NCBI RefSeq assembly: GCF_007830115.1
Contig: NZ_VLKP01000004.1
Location: forward strand, 186,001-250,000
Length of the DNA stretch: 64,000 nucleotides
Reading direction: 5' to 3'
From: Aerolutibacter ruishenii
GTDB taxonomy: Bacteria > Pseudomonadota > Gammaproteobacteria > Xanthomonadales > Xanthomonadaceae
The notes below the pieces were generated by a model. That model was not told the origin of the DNA and searched no databases. It saw only the letters and a list, made by a program, of their open reading frames with translations. Shown piece after piece: positions 36,320 to 45,807 of this stretch (position 1 is its first letter; every line of letters starts with the position of its first letter). Made by a program: the position numbers and the translations under genes.

Positions 36320-38281
36320 ATGCCCCTGATCACCCTGCAGAACGTCGATTACAGCATCGGCGGCCCGTTGCTGCTCGACAACGTCGAGCTGTCCATCGAA
36401 CCCGGCGAGCGCATCGCGCTGATCGGCCGTAACGGCGCGGGCAAATCCACGCTGCTGAAACTGCTGTCCGGGGACCTGCGTCCGGATGACGGCGAGGTGC
36501 GGGTGGAGGGCGGCGTGCGCGTCTCCCGGCTGGAGCAGGAAGTGCCCCACGGGGCCGAGGGCGACGTCTTCGATGTCGTTGCCGCGGGCATGGGCGAGCT
36601 GGGCACGTGGCTGGCCGAGTACCACCACCTCAGCCACGCCGAGCACGTGGACACCGACAAGCTGGCCGCGGTGCAGGCGAGGATCGAAGCGGCCAACGGC
36701 TGGAGCGCCGACCAGCGCGTGGTCGAAACCCTGACCCGCCTGGACCTGGATGGCGAGCAGGACTTCACCGGCCTCTCGGGCGGCATGAAGCGCCGCGTGC
36801 TGCTGGCGCGCGCGCTGGTGTCCGCGCCCGACGTGCTGCTGCTGGACGAGCCGACCAACCATCTCGACATCGAAGCCATCGACTGGCTTGAAGGCTTCCT
36901 CAAGGCGTGGCCGGGCGCGCTGGTGTTCATCACCCACGACCGTCGCTTCCTGCGCGCGCTGGCCACCCGCATCGTCGAGATCGACCGCGGCCAGGTCACC
37001 AGCTGGCCCGGCGACTGGGCCAACTACGAGCGCCGCCGCGAGGAGCGGCTCAACGCCGAGGCGCAGGAAAACGCGCGCTTCGACAAACTGCTGGCGCAGG
37101 AGGAAGTCTGGATCCGGCAGGGCATCAAGGCTCGTCGCGTGCGCGACGAAGGCCGTGTGCGCCGGCTCAAGGCCATGCGCGTCGAACGCGCCCAGCGCCG
37201 CGAGCAGCAGGGCAACGTGCGCATGGCCGTGGCCCTGGGCGAGTCCTCGGGCAAGAAGGTGGTCGAAGCGCGCGAGGTGTCCTTCGACTATGGCGGCAAG
37301 CCGATGCTCAAGGCGCTTGATGTCACCATCATGCGCGGCGACCGCATCGGCCTGATCGGTCCCAACGGCAGCGGCAAGACCACGTTGATCAAGGTGCTGC
37401 TGGGGGAGCTGGCGCCAACGTCCGGCGAGGTGCGCCTGGGCACCAACCTGCAGGTCGCGTATTTCGACCAGTACCGCGCGACCCTGCGCGAGGACTGGAA
37501 TGCGCTGGAAAACGTGGCCGAAGGCCGCGACTTCGTCGAGATCAACGGCAAGCGCAAGCATGCCATCGGCTACCTGCAGGACTTCCTGTTCACCCCGGAA
37601 CGCGCGCGTGCGCCGATCACCCGCCTGTCCGGCGGCGAGCGCAACCGCCTGCTGCTGGCCAAGCTGTTCGCGCAGCCGTCCAACCTGCTGGTGATGGACG
37701 AACCGACCAACGACCTGGACGTGGAGACGCTGGAACTGCTGGAAGAACTGCTCGGCGAGTACGAAGGCACGCTGCTGCTGGTCAGCCACGACCGCGATTT
37801 CCTCGACAACGTGGTGACCTCCACGCTGGTGATGGAAGGCGACGGCAGGGTCGGCGAGTACGTGGGCGGTTACAGCGACTGGCTGCGGCAGGCAGGACCG
37901 GGGCAGGTGATCGCCGGCGGGGGCAGGGGCGCGGCCGGTGTCCGCAACGCGGCGGGCGTCGCGCAGGACACTTCCAGCACGGCAAGCGGCGGGACCGGCA
38001 ATGCGGCCGCTGCGGCACCCCAGGCGACGGCCGCCACCGCCGGCAACGCCAGCGCGGCGCCCAAGCGCAAGCTCAGCTACAAGGATGCGCGCGAGCTGGA
38101 ACTACTTCCCGCCCGCATCGAACAACTGGAAGCGACGCTGGAAGCCCTGGCTGGCGAGATGAACGAGCCGGCCTTCTACCAGCGTGACGCCGCGGCGATC
38201 GCCGCCCACGGCAGCAGGCTGGGTGAAACCCAGCAGGCGCTGGATGCGGCTTATGCGCGCTGGGCCGAGTTGGACGGCTGA
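36320..38281 (+). CDS. uup: ABC-F ATPase Uup
   Basis: A 653-residue protein with two ABC domains and no membrane part, so an ABC-F translation factor. Walker A motifs are GRNGAGKST (about 36-44) and GPNGSGKTT (about 347-355). Signatures are LSGGMKRRVLLARAL and LSGGERNRLLLAKL; Walker B motifs end DEPTNHLDIE and DEPTNDLDVE. An Ala/Gly-rich linker (about 535-585) precedes a C-terminal coiled coil (KLSYKDARELELLPARIEQLE), the DNA- or RNA-binding extension typical of Uup. It is thought to help ribosomes or suppress transposon precise excision. It is followed 9 bases later by thpR. Confidence 0.93.
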   Translation: MPLITLQNVDYSIGGPLLLDNVELSIEPGERIALIGRNGAGKSTLLKLLSGDLRPDDGEVRVEGGVRVSRLEQEVPHGAEGDVFDVVAAGMGELGTWLAEYHHLSHAEHVDTDKLAAVQARIEAANGWSADQRVVETLTRLDLDGEQDFTGLSGGMKRRVLLARALVSAPDVLLLDEPTNHLDIEAIDWLEGFLKAWPGALVFITHDRRFLRALATRIVEIDRGQVTSWPGDWANYERRREERLNAEAQENARFDKLLAQEEVWIRQGIKARRVRDEGRVRRLKAMRVERAQRREQQGNVRMAVALGESSGKKVVEAREVSFDYGGKPMLKALDVTIMRGDRIGLIGPNGSGKTTLIKVLLGELAPTSGEVRLGTNLQVAYFDQYRATLREDWNALENVAEGRDFVEINGKRKHAIGYLQDFLFTPERARAPITRLSGGERNRLLLAKLFAQPSNLLVMDEPTNDLDVETLELLEELLGEYEGTLLLVSHDRDFLDNVVTSTLVMEGDGRVGEYVGGYSDWLRQAGPGQVIAGGGRGAAGVRNAAGVAQDTSSTASGGTGNAAAAAPQATAATAGNASAAPKRKLSYKDARELELLPARIEQLEATLEALAGEMNEPAFYQRDAAAIAAHGSRLGETQQALDAAYARWAELDG

Positions 38282-38290
38282 GGGCCGGCA

Positions 38291-38881
38291 ATGCCGTCCG
38301 GCGACCGTTCCGGTACTGGCGATGCGGTAGCGCAGAACGGGCGGCACCGGCTGTTCTTTGCGTTGGTGCCCGACGAGACGACCCGCGAACGGTTGTCCCG
38401 GGCCGCGAAGCGACTACGCATCGAACAGGGCGCGCATGGGCGTTGGATCGACCCGCGGCGCTACCACCTGACGATGCAGTTCCTGGGCGATTTCGACGGG
38501 TTGCCGCATTCGTTGCTGGCGCAGGCCCGCGCAGCCGCGGCGAGCGTGCGGGTTGCGCCCTTCACCCTGGTGGTGGACCGCGCCGGCAGTTTCGCCAACC
38601 GGTCGATTCCCTGGTGGCTGGGACCCGGCGCCGAGGTGCCAGGTCTGGCGGGCCTGTGGGGGGAACTGGGCGTGGCCCTCGCGCACGCTGGCGTACCGGT
38701 AGCCGGTGGACATCACTTCAGGCCCCACGTGACGGTGCTGCGTGATGCAGGCGCTCCGTTGCCCGCAGCGTTGAGCGTCCCGCCGATTGAATGGAGGGTG
38801 GAGGCGTTCAACCTGCTTGACAGTGCAGTCGCGCAGCAGGGCGCTTACACGTGGCAGGGCTCGTGGCCTCTGGTGGCGTGA
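38291..38881 (+). CDS. thpR: RNA 2',3'-cyclic phosphodiesterase
   Basis: A 196-residue member of the 2H phosphoesterase family (LigT/ThpR). The two catalytic H-x-T motifs are HLTMQFLGDF (about residue 56) and HVTVLRD (about residue 146). It opens 2',3'-cyclic phosphates in RNA and was first described as a 2'-5' RNA ligase. ATG 38291 lies 9 bases after uup. Confidence 0.9.
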   Translation: MPSGDRSGTGDAVAQNGRHRLFFALVPDETTRERLSRAAKRLRIEQGAHGRWIDPRRYHLTMQFLGDFDGLPHSLLAQARAAAASVRVAPFTLVVDRAGSFANRSIPWWLGPGAEVPGLAGLWGELGVALAHAGVPVAGGHHFRPHVTVLRDAGAPLPAALSVPPIEWRVEAFNLLDSAVAQQGAYTWQGSWPLVA

Positions 38882-38908
38882 GGGGCGCTGGGCGAAGACA
38901 TGGACCGC

Positions 38909-39166
38909 TCAGGGTTGCCTGAGGTTGAAGCCCGGTGATTCGTCGAGTTCCCCTTCGGGAGTCAGCACCGCATACGTCTTGCGGTCGCCGTCCACCACCA
39001 CCGGTATGGGGTCCTGGAACAACGGACGTCGCACGAACTGGATCTCCCAACCGAATCGCTCCAACTCCCTCAGGGTCATCAGCTGGGCTTCGTTGAGCTG
39101 TGCGCGCAGCATTGTCGGCGATGCATTGGACATGCGCCGGCGGTCCTTCAGGCCGATGTCAGCCAT
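38909..39166 (-). CDS. Small conserved hypothetical protein
   Basis: An 85-residue cytoplasmic protein beginning MADIGLKDRRRMSN, preceded by an excellent AGGAGAGGAGGAGA leader. It has a basic N-terminus, a helical middle (LNEAQLMTLRELERFGWEI) and a beta-rich end containing RPLFQDPIPVVVDGD and YAVLTPEGEL. I recall close relatives in Xanthomonadaceae and related gammaproteobacteria but no named domain or function. Convergent with thpR and independent of the M14 gene downstream. Confidence 0.8.
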   Translation of the reverse strand: MADIGLKDRRRMSNASPTMLRAQLNEAQLMTLRELERFGWEIQFVRRPLFQDPIPVVVDGDRKTYAVLTPEGELDESPGFNLRQP

Positions 39167-39305
39167 GGGCGGTCTCCTCCTCTCCTGCAGACGTACAACG
39201 CAGGTTGGGGGCAGTATAGGCCGCGCCCAGCGCCCGGCTGCAATGGCCCTCCCGGCCCTGTTGGCGGCAGGCCGGCTGCCCGCGGCAACCGGCCCGGACC
39301 CCGAC

Positions 39306-41096
39306 TCAGCGCGGCGGCTGGTCCATCCGCAACACCGGATACAGGTTGTACCGCGCATCCCACGAGGAGTGGCGCCGGGCGAAGAACTCCAGGCGCGCGG
39401 CAGAGCTGGCGGCGAAGGCGGCATCCGCCTTCAGGCGGGACTCGAAGGCGGCCTGCACCACCGGGTCCTTGAGCATCTCGCGCGCGACGTCCTCGGCGAC
39501 GTAGTCCTCCATGTATTCCTTCCGCTCGAAGGCGTTGTTGAAGCCGCCCCATGCCGCGATGGAGTCCGGGGCCTGCGGTTCCAGCAGGGCCATCACCAGG
39601 CGGGACAGCGGCTGGGCGATGGGCACGAACAGCGAGCCGGCGGGGATATCCATCCGCTCCGTGGCCCAGACACCCTGCAGCGTGAGTCGCTGATGCCCCT
39701 CGACGGAGCCCTTGCCCGATTCCGTGCCGGTGGCACGGAACGCCTGCACCCCGGCCTGCACAATGGGTGTGCCCAGCCGGCGGTAATCGATGCCGTGCAC
39801 GTCCAGTTGGTGCGCCACCGCGCGGGCATGGGCGGGCGGCACCACATAGCCTGCCCCCGGGGCGGCCACGGTCAGCGACGGCACTACGTCATCGCGCAGC
39901 GGCACGCGCCAGACCTGCGGGGTGGTTTCGTCGTAGCGGGTCATCAGCGCGCCCGATACCTTCGAGGGCGTGCGGGTGTACGCATAGCCGCGGAAGTCGA
40001 TGGTCCGTGACTTGTCCGTGGCCTTGTAGTCCAACGCGACCGGCTGTCCGGCAAGGGCGATGGAGCGGGCATCGGCGGCCTGCGCCTCGGCCTGCCAACG
40101 CCGGCCATCACGTGCGACCAGGTCCAGCACCGCGAGGATGGTGTTGCGCGTGACTTTTACCCGGTGCGGGTACTCGCGCCAGGAATGCGTTTCCACCAGC
40201 ATGCCCAGGCGGTTCCGCTGCGCGATGTAGCTCTGTGAGAACCGCGGTGGCGACATGCCGTCGGCGAAGCCCGATGCCGGGTTGTCGTACTCCACGAACG
40301 AGGGATAGAAGGGCAGCGGCAGCGAACCCAGCCTGGCCAGCGCGGCGATCACCCCGTCGCGCCATTCGATGCCGGCCTTGCGCAGGCCCGCGTCGCCGCC
40401 GTGCACCGGCTCCACCTGGATCGAGACGTCATGCTCGAACTTGGCGCCGTTGGTGACGTGCAGGTCCACGTATGCGAGTGGGTCCCAGCGGTTCACCAGC
40501 GCCAGCATCGCCTGCATTTCAGGCGTGTCGGCCTTGGCGTAGTCGCGGTTGAGGTTGTAGTTCTGCGCGGTGGTCCGCCAGCCCATTTCCTCCGGACCAC
40601 GCTGGTTCGGCCGGTTCCAGCGCGCGAAGCGTTCGTGGCCGTCGACATTGAACACCGGCACGAACAGCAGCACTTGCCGCTCCAGCGCGCCCTTGCCGGC
40701 CTGGCCCTGCAACATCTGCCGCAGCGCCAGGAAGCCGGCGTCCTTGCCGTCGATCTCGCCCGCATGGATGCCGCCCTGGATCAAAGTGACCGGGAGCTTC
40801 TTCGCACGCGCCGCTTCCGGGGTGAAGGCGCCTGAACTCGAAACCACCAGCACCTGCATCGGCCGGCCCTCGGGCGTGGTGCCGAATGACTCGCAGCGCA
40901 CGGAAGCGGGATAGGCACGTGCGAAGGCTTCGCACAGGCGGATGACTTCGTCGTAGCGGCCGGTGCGGACGAAACCCGAGCGCTCGGACAGGGTCACCAG
41001 GCCGTCCGCTGCGCCCTGCATGGGGCTTGCGGGCGCGGGACTTGCGGTCGCCGGGAAACAGGCGAGAAGGGCGGCGAGCAGCGGCAATCGGGTCAT
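39306..41096 (-). CDS. Exported M14 family zinc carboxypeptidase
   Basis: A 596-residue peptidase. ATG 41096 starts a signal peptide cleaved near PATASPA. Zinc ligands are His and Glu in GGIHAGEIDGKD (about residue 115) and His in VDLHVTNG (about residue 215). The catalytic Glu is probably that of VETHSWREYP (about residue 313). The C-terminal ~260 residues form an extra domain seen in the long M14 subfamily of proteobacteria. It likely trims C-terminal residues from extracellular peptides. Confidence 0.9.
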   Translation of the reverse strand: MTRLPLLAALLACFPATASPAPASPMQGAADGLVTLSERSGFVRTGRYDEVIRLCEAFARAYPASVRCESFGTTPEGRPMQVLVVSSSGAFTPEAARAKKLPVTLIQGGIHAGEIDGKDAGFLALRQMLQGQAGKGALERQVLLFVPVFNVDGHERFARWNRPNQRGPEEMGWRTTAQNYNLNRDYAKADTPEMQAMLALVNRWDPLAYVDLHVTNGAKFEHDVSIQVEPVHGGDAGLRKAGIEWRDGVIAALARLGSLPLPFYPSFVEYDNPASGFADGMSPPRFSQSYIAQRNRLGMLVETHSWREYPHRVKVTRNTILAVLDLVARDGRRWQAEAQAADARSIALAGQPVALDYKATDKSRTIDFRGYAYTRTPSKVSGALMTRYDETTPQVWRVPLRDDVVPSLTVAAPGAGYVVPPAHARAVAHQLDVHGIDYRRLGTPIVQAGVQAFRATGTESGKGSVEGHQRLTLQGVWATERMDIPAGSLFVPIAQPLSRLVMALLEPQAPDSIAAWGGFNNAFERKEYMEDYVAEDVAREMLKDPVVQAAFESRLKADAAFAASSAARLEFFARRHSSWDARYNLYPVLRMDQPPR

Positions 41097-41372
41097 GCGA
41101 AGGTTCCGTGGGCAATGCAACCGCCGATGGTAAGCGGTGGGAGCCGGGCCAGGGCCTGCTGGAGGTCATGGCAAGTCCCCCACCAGATGGCCTGGCTGCC
41201 GGGTCGCCCGGGACGCGCCGGGGTGGAAGGGGACCTCATCCCAGGGCTGTCCAGCCGCGACGGCAGGAGACTTCACTGTTGCTGTCCAGTAGCAAGATGA
41301 ACGGGGGAGGAGAAGAATCGCCCCCCTCCGATCGGTTAGGCTTGGCCCCTTTGCACGAAACAGGGTCGCTTG

Positions 41373-42986
41373 ATGTCGTCCACCACCAGCACCGTTGCCA
41401 CCGCCGGCACCGGCCGCATGCCGCGGCAGATTCCCTACATCATCGGCAACGAGGGCTGCGAACGCTTCAGTTTCTACGGGATGCGCAACATCCTGGTGCA
41501 GTTCCTGATCACCGGCCTGCTGCTGCAGCACATCGCGGCCGGCAGCGAGCGCGAGCTGGCCGCCAAGGACCTGATGCATGAGTTCATGATCGGTGTCTAC
41601 TTCTTCCCGCTGCTGGGCGGCTACTTGGCCGACCGGTTCTTCGGCAAGTACAACACCATCCTGTGGTTCAGCCTGATCTACTGCGCCGGCCACGCGTGCC
41701 TGGCCCTCTTCGAGGAGAACCGCACCGGCTTCTTCACCGGCCTGGGCCTGATCGCGCTGGGCGCGGGTGGCATCAAGCCGCTGGTGGCCTCGTTCGTGGG
41801 CGACCAGTTCGACAAGTCCAACGAGAAGCTGGCCAAGGTGGTGTTCGACGGCTTCTACTGGATCATCAACTTCGGCTCGCTGTTCGCCTCGCTGCTGATG
41901 CCGCTGTTGCTGAAGAACTACGGCCCCAGCGTGGCCTTCGGTGTCCCGGGCGTGCTGATGTTCATTGCGACCTTCGTACTTTGGCTGGGCCGCAAGCAGT
42001 ACGTGATCGTGCCGCCGGCACGCACCCGCGACCCCAACTCCTTCGCCAACGTGATCCGCACTGCGCTCAACACCCGCCGCGAAGGCGAGGGCGCGCCGGG
42101 TCGTGCGCTGGCCGTTGCCGGTGTCGCGGCGGCGGTGGGCATGGTCCTGGGCTGGGCGCTGTCGGCGATGGGGCTGGCCGCATGGTGGCCGAAGGGTTTC
42201 GGCTTCGTCATCACCTTCTGCCTGGCGCTGGTGGTGCTGGTGATCGGCGTGGGCGGCGGTGCGTGGATGCAGCTGGACCGCGCGCGCGGCATCCATCCCG
42301 ATGCGGCCATCGCCGGCGTGCGCAGCGTGCTGCGGCTGCTGGTGATCTTCGCCCTGGTCACGCCGTTCCATTCGCTGTTTGACCAGAAGGCGTCCACCTG
42401 GGTCATCCAGGGCAACGCGATGGTCAAGCCGGAGTGGTTCGTGGCCTCGCAGATGCAGGCGCTGAACCCGGCCCTGGTGATGATCCTGATCCCGTTCAAC
42501 AACCTGGTGCTGTATCCGGCGCTGCGCCGTTTCGGCGTGGAGCCGACCGCGCTGCGGCGCATGACCGCGGGCATCGCCTTCAGTGGCCTGGCGTGGATCG
42601 TGATCGGCCTGATCCAGTTGAAGATGGACGGCGGCACGCCGATGTCCATCGTCTGGCAGGTGCTGCCGTATGCATTGCTGACGTTTGGCGAAGTGCTGGT
42701 CTCGGCCACCGGCCTGGAGTTTGCCTACAGCCAGGCGCCGATGTCGATGAAGGGCGTGGTGATGAGCTTCTGGAACCTGACCACGACCATCGGCAACCTG
42801 TGGGTGCTGCTGTCCAACGCCGCCGTGCGCAACGATACGGTGACCGGGAAGATCGCGCAGACCGGGCTCAGCGAGACCGCGTTCCTGATGTTCTTCTTCG
42901 CCGGCTTCGCGCTGGTGGCGGCGCTGGTGTTCGGCTGGTACGCGCGCCGCTACCCGGTCGTGGACAACTACCGCCCGGCGGGCTGA
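41373..42986 (+). CDS. POT family proton-dependent oligopeptide transporter
   Basis: A 537-residue symporter that imports di- and tripeptides with protons. The diagnostic helix-1 motif is in GNEGCERFSFYGMRNIL (ExxERFxxYG), and the helix-4/5 motif is GLIALGAGGIKPLVASF. Fourteen hydrophobic segments fit the bacterial POT pattern with two extra helices. ATG 41373 is used; a TTG just before it is in frame. The rhomboid gene follows 4 bases after the stop, so they are one transcript. It complements the secreted peptidases of this region. Confidence 0.92.
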   Translation: MSSTTSTVATAGTGRMPRQIPYIIGNEGCERFSFYGMRNILVQFLITGLLLQHIAAGSERELAAKDLMHEFMIGVYFFPLLGGYLADRFFGKYNTILWFSLIYCAGHACLALFEENRTGFFTGLGLIALGAGGIKPLVASFVGDQFDKSNEKLAKVVFDGFYWIINFGSLFASLLMPLLLKNYGPSVAFGVPGVLMFIATFVLWLGRKQYVIVPPARTRDPNSFANVIRTALNTRREGEGAPGRALAVAGVAAAVGMVLGWALSAMGLAAWWPKGFGFVITFCLALVVLVIGVGGGAWMQLDRARGIHPDAAIAGVRSVLRLLVIFALVTPFHSLFDQKASTWVIQGNAMVKPEWFVASQMQALNPALVMILIPFNNLVLYPALRRFGVEPTALRRMTAGIAFSGLAWIVIGLIQLKMDGGTPMSIVWQVLPYALLTFGEVLVSATGLEFAYSQAPMSMKGVVMSFWNLTTTIGNLWVLLSNAAVRNDTVTGKIAQTGLSETAFLMFFFAGFALVAALVFGWYARRYPVVDNYRPAG

Positions 42987-42990
42987 CCAC

Positions 42991-43596
42991 ATGATGACCC
43001 TGGCGTTGATCGTGGTGACGGTGCTGGTGTCGTGGCTGGCCTTCGACCGGCCCCGGCTGATGGAGCGGCTGATCCTGTGGCCGCCCGCCATCGACCGCAA
43101 GCACCAGTACGACCGGCTGGTGACGCATGGCTTCGTCCATGCCGACTGGCAGCACCTGCTGTTCAACATGATCACCCTGTTCTTCTTCGGACGGGTGATC
43201 GAGCAGGTGGTGGGCCAGCTGATCGGGCCGCTGGGCTTCGTGCTGTTCTACCTGTCGGCGATTGTCGTGGCGATCCTGCCAACCTACCTTCGTCACCGGC
43301 ATGACGCGCGTTACCGCAGCCTGGGGGCATCGGGTGCCGTGTCGGCGGTGCTGTTCGCGTTCGTGCTGCTGCAGCCGTGGTCGCTGATCTTCGTGTTCTT
43401 CCTGCCGGTGCCGGCCATCCTGTACGCCGTCTTCTATGTCGGTTATTCCTTCTGGATGGACCGCCAGGGCACCGACAACGTCAACCACAGCGCACACCTG
43501 TCGGGCGCGATTTACGGCGTGTTGTTCATGCTGCTGATGGAGCCGCGGGTCGGGACGGTGTTCCTGGAGCGGCTGCTGAGTCCTTCGTTCCGCTGA
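42991..43596 (+). CDS. Rhomboid family intramembrane serine protease
   Basis: A 201-residue, six-helix membrane protease. The catalytic Ser is in SLGASGAVSAVLF (GASG, about residue 112) and the His in NHSAHLSGAIYG (about residue 168). The N-terminal HADWQHLLFNMITLFFFG block is the usual L1/TM2 region with its conserved HxxxN. It cleaves membrane proteins within or near their transmembrane segment; the target is unknown. Directly downstream of the POT transporter. Confidence 0.92.
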   Translation: MMTLALIVVTVLVSWLAFDRPRLMERLILWPPAIDRKHQYDRLVTHGFVHADWQHLLFNMITLFFFGRVIEQVVGQLIGPLGFVLFYLSAIVVAILPTYLRHRHDARYRSLGASGAVSAVLFAFVLLQPWSLIFVFFLPVPAILYAVFYVGYSFWMDRQGTDNVNHSAHLSGAIYGVLFMLLMEPRVGTVFLERLLSPSFR

Positions 43597-43676
43597 TGGC
43601 GGGAGGTGCCCACGCCATGGTCACCTGCAGGCGGGCAGGATAGGCTTGAACCACCGCAGCCGCGCCAGGAGCCCCG

Positions 43677-43964
43677 ATGTCCACCCTCGCATCCAACGTC
43701 CACCACGACGTAGCCAATAACCGCTTCGCCACCACGGTCGAGGGCGTCATCGCGCATCTGGACTATGAGTTGGAGGCGGGGGTGCTGGTCATCACCCACA
43801 CCATCGTGCCGCCGGCCATTGGCGGGCGGGGCATTGCCGGGCAACTGGCCCAGGCCGCCTTCGACCATGCGCGGGCCAAGGGGCTGAAGGTGCGTCCCGA
43901 GTGTTCCTACGCCGATGTCTGGGCCCGGCGGCATCACGCGTCGGTGGGCGACCTGCTGGCCTGA
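43677..43964 (+). CDS. Small GNAT-type N-acetyltransferase
   Basis: A 95-residue minimal acetyltransferase of the YjdJ/GCN5-like 'N-acetyltransferase domain' group. The acetyl-CoA loop is present as GGRGIAGQLAQAAFDHA, preceded by the beta-strand ITHTIVPPAIGG, and the family ends with VRPECSYADVW. Substrate unknown. Start ATG 43677 follows CAGGAGCC. Confidence 0.88.
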   Translation: MSTLASNVHHDVANNRFATTVEGVIAHLDYELEAGVLVITHTIVPPAIGGRGIAGQLAQAAFDHARAKGLKVRPECSYADVWARRHHASVGDLLA

Positions 43965-44108
43965 TCCGCCGCCGCCAGCCGGGCGCAAAGGCGACGATGC
44001 AAGCGCCCGGACACCGGCTCCGCCCGCCGGGCGAGCACGCCGAGCCATGCAGCCGGCCGCCGTTTGTGCCAGCATGCGCGCCCCGATACCCGTCCCGGCC
44101 GCCGCCCC

Positions 44109-44822
44109 ATGCGCCTGAACAAACACATCAGCGACACCGGTTTCTGCTCCCGCCGCGAGGCCGACCGCCTCATCGGCGAGGGCCGGGTCACGGTCAACGG
44201 CATCCGCGCCCGCGTTGGCGCCGAGGTGGGCGAGGGCGACGACGTGCTGGTCGACGGCCAGAAGCTGCAGGTCCGCACCGTCACCAAGGGCCAGAAGAAG
44301 CACGTCTACATCGCGCTGCACAAGCCGGTCGGGGTCACCTGCACCACCGAGTCCGAGGTCAAGGACAACATCGTCGACTTCATCGGCCACGAGCGGCGCA
44401 TCTTTCCCATCGGCCGCCTGGACAAGGACTCCGAAGGCCTGATCCTGCTGACCAGCAACGGCGACATCGTCAACGAGATCCTGCGGGCCGAGAACAAGCT
44501 GGAGAAGGAATACCTGGTGGCGGTCAACCACGCCGTCACCGACGAAGTGCTGCGTGGCATGGCCCGCGGCGTGCCGGTGCACGGCCAGGTCACCCTGCCG
44601 TGCAAGACCGGGCGGCTGGGCAAGTTCGGGTTCCGGATCACGCTGGTGCAGGGCCTCAACCGCCAGATCCGCCTGATGGCGCAACACTTCGGCCTGCGGG
44701 TGAAGAAGCTGGTGCGCGTGCGCATCGGCAACGTCAAGCTGGGCCACCTCAAGATCGGCCAGTGGCGCAACCTCACCGACGCGGAGCTGCGCGGGCTGTT
44801 GCCCAACCGCACCGAGTGGTGA
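44109..44822 (+). CDS. rluF: 23S rRNA pseudouridine synthase RluF
   Basis: A 237-residue enzyme of the RsuA/RluB/E/F family. The S4 RNA-binding domain spans residues about 1-60 (RLNKHISDTGFCSRREADRLI). The catalytic Asp is in GRLDKDSEGLILLTSNGD (about residue 105). The C-terminal GLNRQIRLMAQHFGLRVKKLVR segment is typical of RluF, which modifies U2604 of 23S rRNA and tolerates tRNA-Tyr; RluF rather than RluE/RsuA is judged from LHKPVGVTCTTE and this tail. Confidence 0.88.
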   Translation: MRLNKHISDTGFCSRREADRLIGEGRVTVNGIRARVGAEVGEGDDVLVDGQKLQVRTVTKGQKKHVYIALHKPVGVTCTTESEVKDNIVDFIGHERRIFPIGRLDKDSEGLILLTSNGDIVNEILRAENKLEKEYLVAVNHAVTDEVLRGMARGVPVHGQVTLPCKTGRLGKFGFRITLVQGLNRQIRLMAQHFGLRVKKLVRVRIGNVKLGHLKIGQWRNLTDAELRGLLPNRTEW

Positions 44823-44946
44823 CCGCCGCGGTCACCCACACCCGCTGGCAGGAATGCAGCCCGCCCCCTGTCTCCATGCGTTCATCACATGCCGACGGCT
44901 ACGGTCGGTGGCAGTTCGTCTGCATCGGACAACGGATTGCCTGACC

Positions 44947-45762
44947 ATGCACCGCCTGCTGATCATCCCCGTATTCGCCTTGGCGCTGGCCGCCTGTGAG
45001 CGTGAGAAACCAGTCCCCGCACCCACGGCGGTGGCCACCGCGGAGCCGGCGCCCGTCACCGCGGCACCGCCTGTCGGGCTGCAGGACGTGGTGGAAAGCC
45101 AGCCCGGCTACATGGTCGGGATCACCTTCCCGAAGTCCGCGACGAGGTACCCGGGGCTGGCGGCCGACATCAAGGCTTACGCCGATGCCGCGCGCGCTGA
45201 GCTGGTTGCCGCTGCCCAGGGGCGCGGTGGCGATGGCGGCGCGGCAGACCTGTACGACCTGTCGCTGACCTTCACCGATGTCATGGAAACCCCCGACGTG
45301 GTGGCGGTCTCAGCCGATGGCAGCAGCTACACCGGCGGCGCGCACGGCAAACCGCTGCTGGAGCGGTTCGTGTGGCTGCCCCGGCAGAACCGCCGGTTGA
45401 CTGCCGAGCGGCTGGTGCCGGATGCGAAGAACTGGAAGCCGTTGTCCGACCTGGTCCGCGAGCAGTTGCACACCGCGTTGTCGCAGCGCCTGGACGCGGA
45501 CGAGCTCACGCCGGAGGAACGCGCCGAGGTGGCCCGCAGCGCCGGCCGCATGATCGACCAAGGCACCACGCCCAATGCCACCAGCTTCCGCCAGTTCGAG
45601 CCGGTGCCTGGGCCGGGCGGCAAACTGGCGGGGCTGAAGTTCGTGTTCCCGCCCTACCAGGTGGGCCCGTATTCGGACGGCGTGCAGTCGGTGCAACTGC
45701 CCGCTTCGGCTCTGTTGCCACTGATCGCCGCCGAATACCGCGACCTCTTCGCCACTAAGTAG
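44947..45762 (+). CDS. DUF3298/DUF4163 domain lipoprotein
   Basis: A 271-residue lipoprotein (lipobox LAAC, Cys 17) with an Ala/Pro-rich linker and a C-terminal DUF4163-DUF3298 (PdaC/RsiV-like) module. Its tell-tale parts are the YTGGAHG segment near residue 120 and a terminal VFPPYQVGPYSDGVQSVQLP. In other bacteria this module binds lysozyme or precedes peptidoglycan deacetylase domains; here it is alone in the periplasm. Function unknown. ATG 44947 is chosen because it begins the signal peptide. Confidence 0.85.
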   Translation: MHRLLIIPVFALALAACEREKPVPAPTAVATAEPAPVTAAPPVGLQDVVESQPGYMVGITFPKSATRYPGLAADIKAYADAARAELVAAAQGRGGDGGAADLYDLSLTFTDVMETPDVVAVSADGSSYTGGAHGKPLLERFVWLPRQNRRLTAERLVPDAKNWKPLSDLVREQLHTALSQRLDADELTPEERAEVARSAGRMIDQGTTPNATSFRQFEPVPGPGGKLAGLKFVFPPYQVGPYSDGVQSVQLPASALLPLIAAEYRDLFATK

Positions 45763-45807
45763 GACCGGCGCTATGCTGGTTGCGATTGCCCACCGAGGAC
45801 AGGGACG

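Noticed and set aside
41097-41372. Possible hairpin from GGGGGAGG and CCCCCCTCC before the peptide transporter
   Set aside because: The two strings are not reverse complements in the right order, so they do not form a stem. No gene is supported in this interval.
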